Shown here piece by piece: positions 3,725 through 5,009 of a DNA stretch of 5,009 bases (its first letter is position 1; every line of letters begins with the position of its first letter). The DNA is from Deltaproteobacteria bacterium (GTDB taxonomy: Bacteria; Bdellovibrionota_C; UBA2361; SZUA-149; JADYYL01): assembly GCA_020853655.1 (NCBI GenBank), contig JADYYL010000421.1, positions 1-5,009 on the forward strand. The letters run 5' to 3'. The translations under genes were made by a program, and so were the position numbers. The notes beneath the pieces were generated by a model. The model was not told the DNA's origin and made no database searches. It saw only the letters and a list, made by a program, of their open reading frames with translations.

Positions 3725-5009
3725 CGTAGCGACTTTCAGAGGCAGCTGGCTGCGGCCTTCTACCTCACCACTCGTCAACGAGTGGACTCCGACTCACTCC
3801 ACGACGTTGTACTTCGCCGGTTTATCCGCCGGGAGGCGCGGATTTCAGGGCGACCCCCGAATCGGCAATACCCCGGTCTCTGGGCAGTTCCCAAGCCGAC
3901 GGCGTACGTCGCCCTGAACACGATGCCGATCGACCAGGCAGAGGAGCGCCTCAGCGCATTGCTCGCTCACGGTTGCGATACCGTGGAGGCGAAACTCAAC
4001 GCCGAGTCTCTCGGAATGTTGGGCGAAGCGGTTGTCCTCGCCGCAGGCGAAGTCCTTCCTACCGAAGTGATCAAGCTTGGCGAGCAGTTCCATCATGTCG
4101 ATGCCGCTGGTAAGCGCGAGATTCTTCGCGCGGTCCATCACATCCTCTCTCCGCGACCCGGCGCCAAGGATGAGCGTCGGAAGCGGGGCGAGGAAGTGCA
4201 ACGGCAGAGCCTCCTCGAGCACTGGCTGCGGGACATGCAGAACCAGCCGCTCAGTCGCGTGATTCCCCGTTTGTATGGCCGATGGGACAAGGGAATCGGA
4301 AACCCGAACTGCTTCGGCAAGGCACAGCTTCTTTACGGCTTCGCGCTTCGCTTCGGGATCGAATGTCTCGGCTGCACGCCGATTCAGACGGCCCGAGACA
4401 CCGCTCGAGGACGGTTGAAGAGTGCCTCAATGGCCGTCTTGAGGGCGTCACTGCTCGACGGGATCGTGCTTCATCCACGCCTCGTCAACACCCTCACCGA
4501 GCTCTATTACTCGGACGTCGAGGCGGCCGAGATTCCGGAAGCGCCGCACTTCGGCGCGGTGTTCCGGCTTTGCGACGGGAGCTGGTTCCTGCTCGATCCT
4601 CACGCCCATGTCGAAGGGGCGTTGGATAGCGAGATCTGGAAAGACTCGCTCGATCGGCACGTGATGCCGATCTTGTCGAACACGGGAGATGTCTTTCCCG
4701 GCCTCGGCGTCATGGCGGATGATCCCTTTCAGCAGGAGGTGCTGTACGATGCTGCGTTCGGAGAGTTGATCACATTCGCTAAAGAAGCGGCGCTCCTTCA
4801 ACGCGAGTTCCACACGCTCGGGCGCTCGATGATCCAGAAGTGCGTCACGCTCTTCGCGCGCTCGAAGGCCGTGGAGATGATCATCAACGAGCCCGATCTT
4901 CTGAGCAGCCACGATCGGTGGACTCTCGAGTCCATCTTGAAAGGAGAGAGTTCCGACGCGATCTTCGAAGCGCTTCGAGTGAAGTGCGCGCCTGGCGATG
5001 CTCCGATGA
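3722..5009 (+). CDS. Large protein with a possible transglutaminase-like Cys-His-Asp core (3' truncated by window)
   Basis: The frame runs 429 codons from TTG 3722 to the window end without a stop, so the C-terminus is missing. No signal peptide is seen; it is probably cytoplasmic. Residues 1-60 are Arg-rich and 70-145 look helical. The centre is the informative part. N-P-N-C-F-G-K-A-Q-L-L (194-204) followed by F-G-I-E-C-L-G resembles the nucleophile helix of transglutaminase-like proteins. P-H-F-G-A-V-F-R-L (275-283) could supply the histidine, and S-W-F-L-L-D-P (287-293) resembles the W-x-x-L-D-P aspartate strand. The putative triad is C197, H276 and D292. The 16-residue His-Asp gap is typical, but the 79-residue Cys-His gap is long and implies a helical insertion (about 222-262). 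Residues 335-420 are helical. If the triad is real the protein could be a protease, amidase or cross-linking enzyme; the substrate is unknown. It may instead be a non-catalytic or unrelated fold. The coding status is strong, the family only suggestive. Confidence 0.75.
   Translation, partial: MRSDFQRQLAAAFYLTTRQRVDSDSLHDVVLRRFIRREARISGRPPNRQYPGLWAVPKPTAYVALNTMPIDQAEERLSALLAHGCDTVEAKLNAESLGMLGEAVVLAAGEVLPTEVIKLGEQFHHVDAAGKREILRAVHHILSPRPGAKDERRKRGEEVQRQSLLEHWLRDMQNQPLSRVIPRLYGRWDKGIGNPNCFGKAQLLYGFALRFGIECLGCTPIQTARDTARGRLKSASMAVLRASLLDGIVLHPRLVNTLTELYYSDVEAAEIPEAPHFGAVFRLCDGSWFLLDPHAHVEGALDSEIWKDSLDRHVMPILSNTGDVFPGLGVMADDPFQQEVLYDAAFGELITFAKEAALLQREFHTLGRSMIQKCVTLFARSKAVEMIINEPDLLSSHDRWTLESILKGESSDAIFEALRVKCAPGDAPM
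3768..3785 (+). repeat. Perfect hairpin inside the first codons of the plus-strand gene
   Basis: CCACTCGT (3768-3775) and ACGAGTGG (3778-3785) are perfectly complementary with two bases between them. In RNA this would be a 7-bp stem with a UCAA tetraloop, covering codons 16-22. It lies 44 bases after the start codon, where a stem could slow early translation, but it may be fortuitous in coding sequence. Confidence 0.35.

Noticed and set aside
4448..4912. 154-codon minus-strand frame and neighbouring antisense frames within 3845-4912
   Set aside because: They lie opposite the long plus-strand frame, which is open for 429 codons with a promoter and a plausible start. The antisense frames are shadows.

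Overview
The window carries four credible protein genes. Three lie on the minus strand (655-1263, 1674-2543, 2779-3405). One lies on the plus strand (3722 to the right edge), divergent from them and cut off by the window end. The only family recognisable from clear motifs is a secreted PEP-CTERM protein with an N-terminal signal peptide and a C-terminal V-P-E-P sorting tail. Such tails, together with high GC, Shine-Dalgarno-led genes and large gaps between genes, fit a Gram-negative environmental bacterium. The VPEPASLALLG form of the tail is common in Planctomycetota (Phycisphaerae and relatives), so an uncultured planctomycete is my best guess. PEP-CTERM proteins also occur in Proteobacteria, Verrucomicrobiota and Cyanobacteria, so this assignment is an inference.

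Layout from left to right. Positions 1-142 hold a reading frame open from the left edge that may be the tail of a plus-strand gene (weak). Positions 143-611 hold no convincing gene and are partly purine-rich. A strong stem-loop (612-637) follows the stop of a 202-residue minus-strand protein of unknown function with a basic N-terminus. Positions 1264-1585 are non-coding and contain two adjacent small hairpins ahead of that gene. Two consecutive stem-loops (1586-1665) close the PEP-CTERM gene. That gene has a good sigma-70-type promoter and a Shine-Dalgarno site, which together place its start at 2543. The 235-base gap behind it holds a perfect 14-bp inverted repeat (2692-2733). Next comes a 208-residue minus-strand protein of unknown function (2779-3405).

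The divergent gap 3406-3721 contains a perfect 20-bp inverted repeat around an AT-richer core (3538-3620). This looks like a small palindromic mobile or REP-like element. A near-consensus promoter (TTGACC, 17 bp, TACTAT) follows it and points at the plus-strand gene. That gene has no ATG near its beginning and most likely starts at TTG 3722. Its product shows a Cys...His...Asp arrangement (C197, H276, D292) reminiscent of the transglutaminase-like/papain-like core.

The minus-strand genes are separated by long gaps with their own hairpins and, in one case, a promoter. They therefore look like single transcription units rather than an operon, and I see no evidence that the four genes form one functional system. 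I saw no tRNA, rRNA, CRISPR array or complete insertion sequence, judging by eye.
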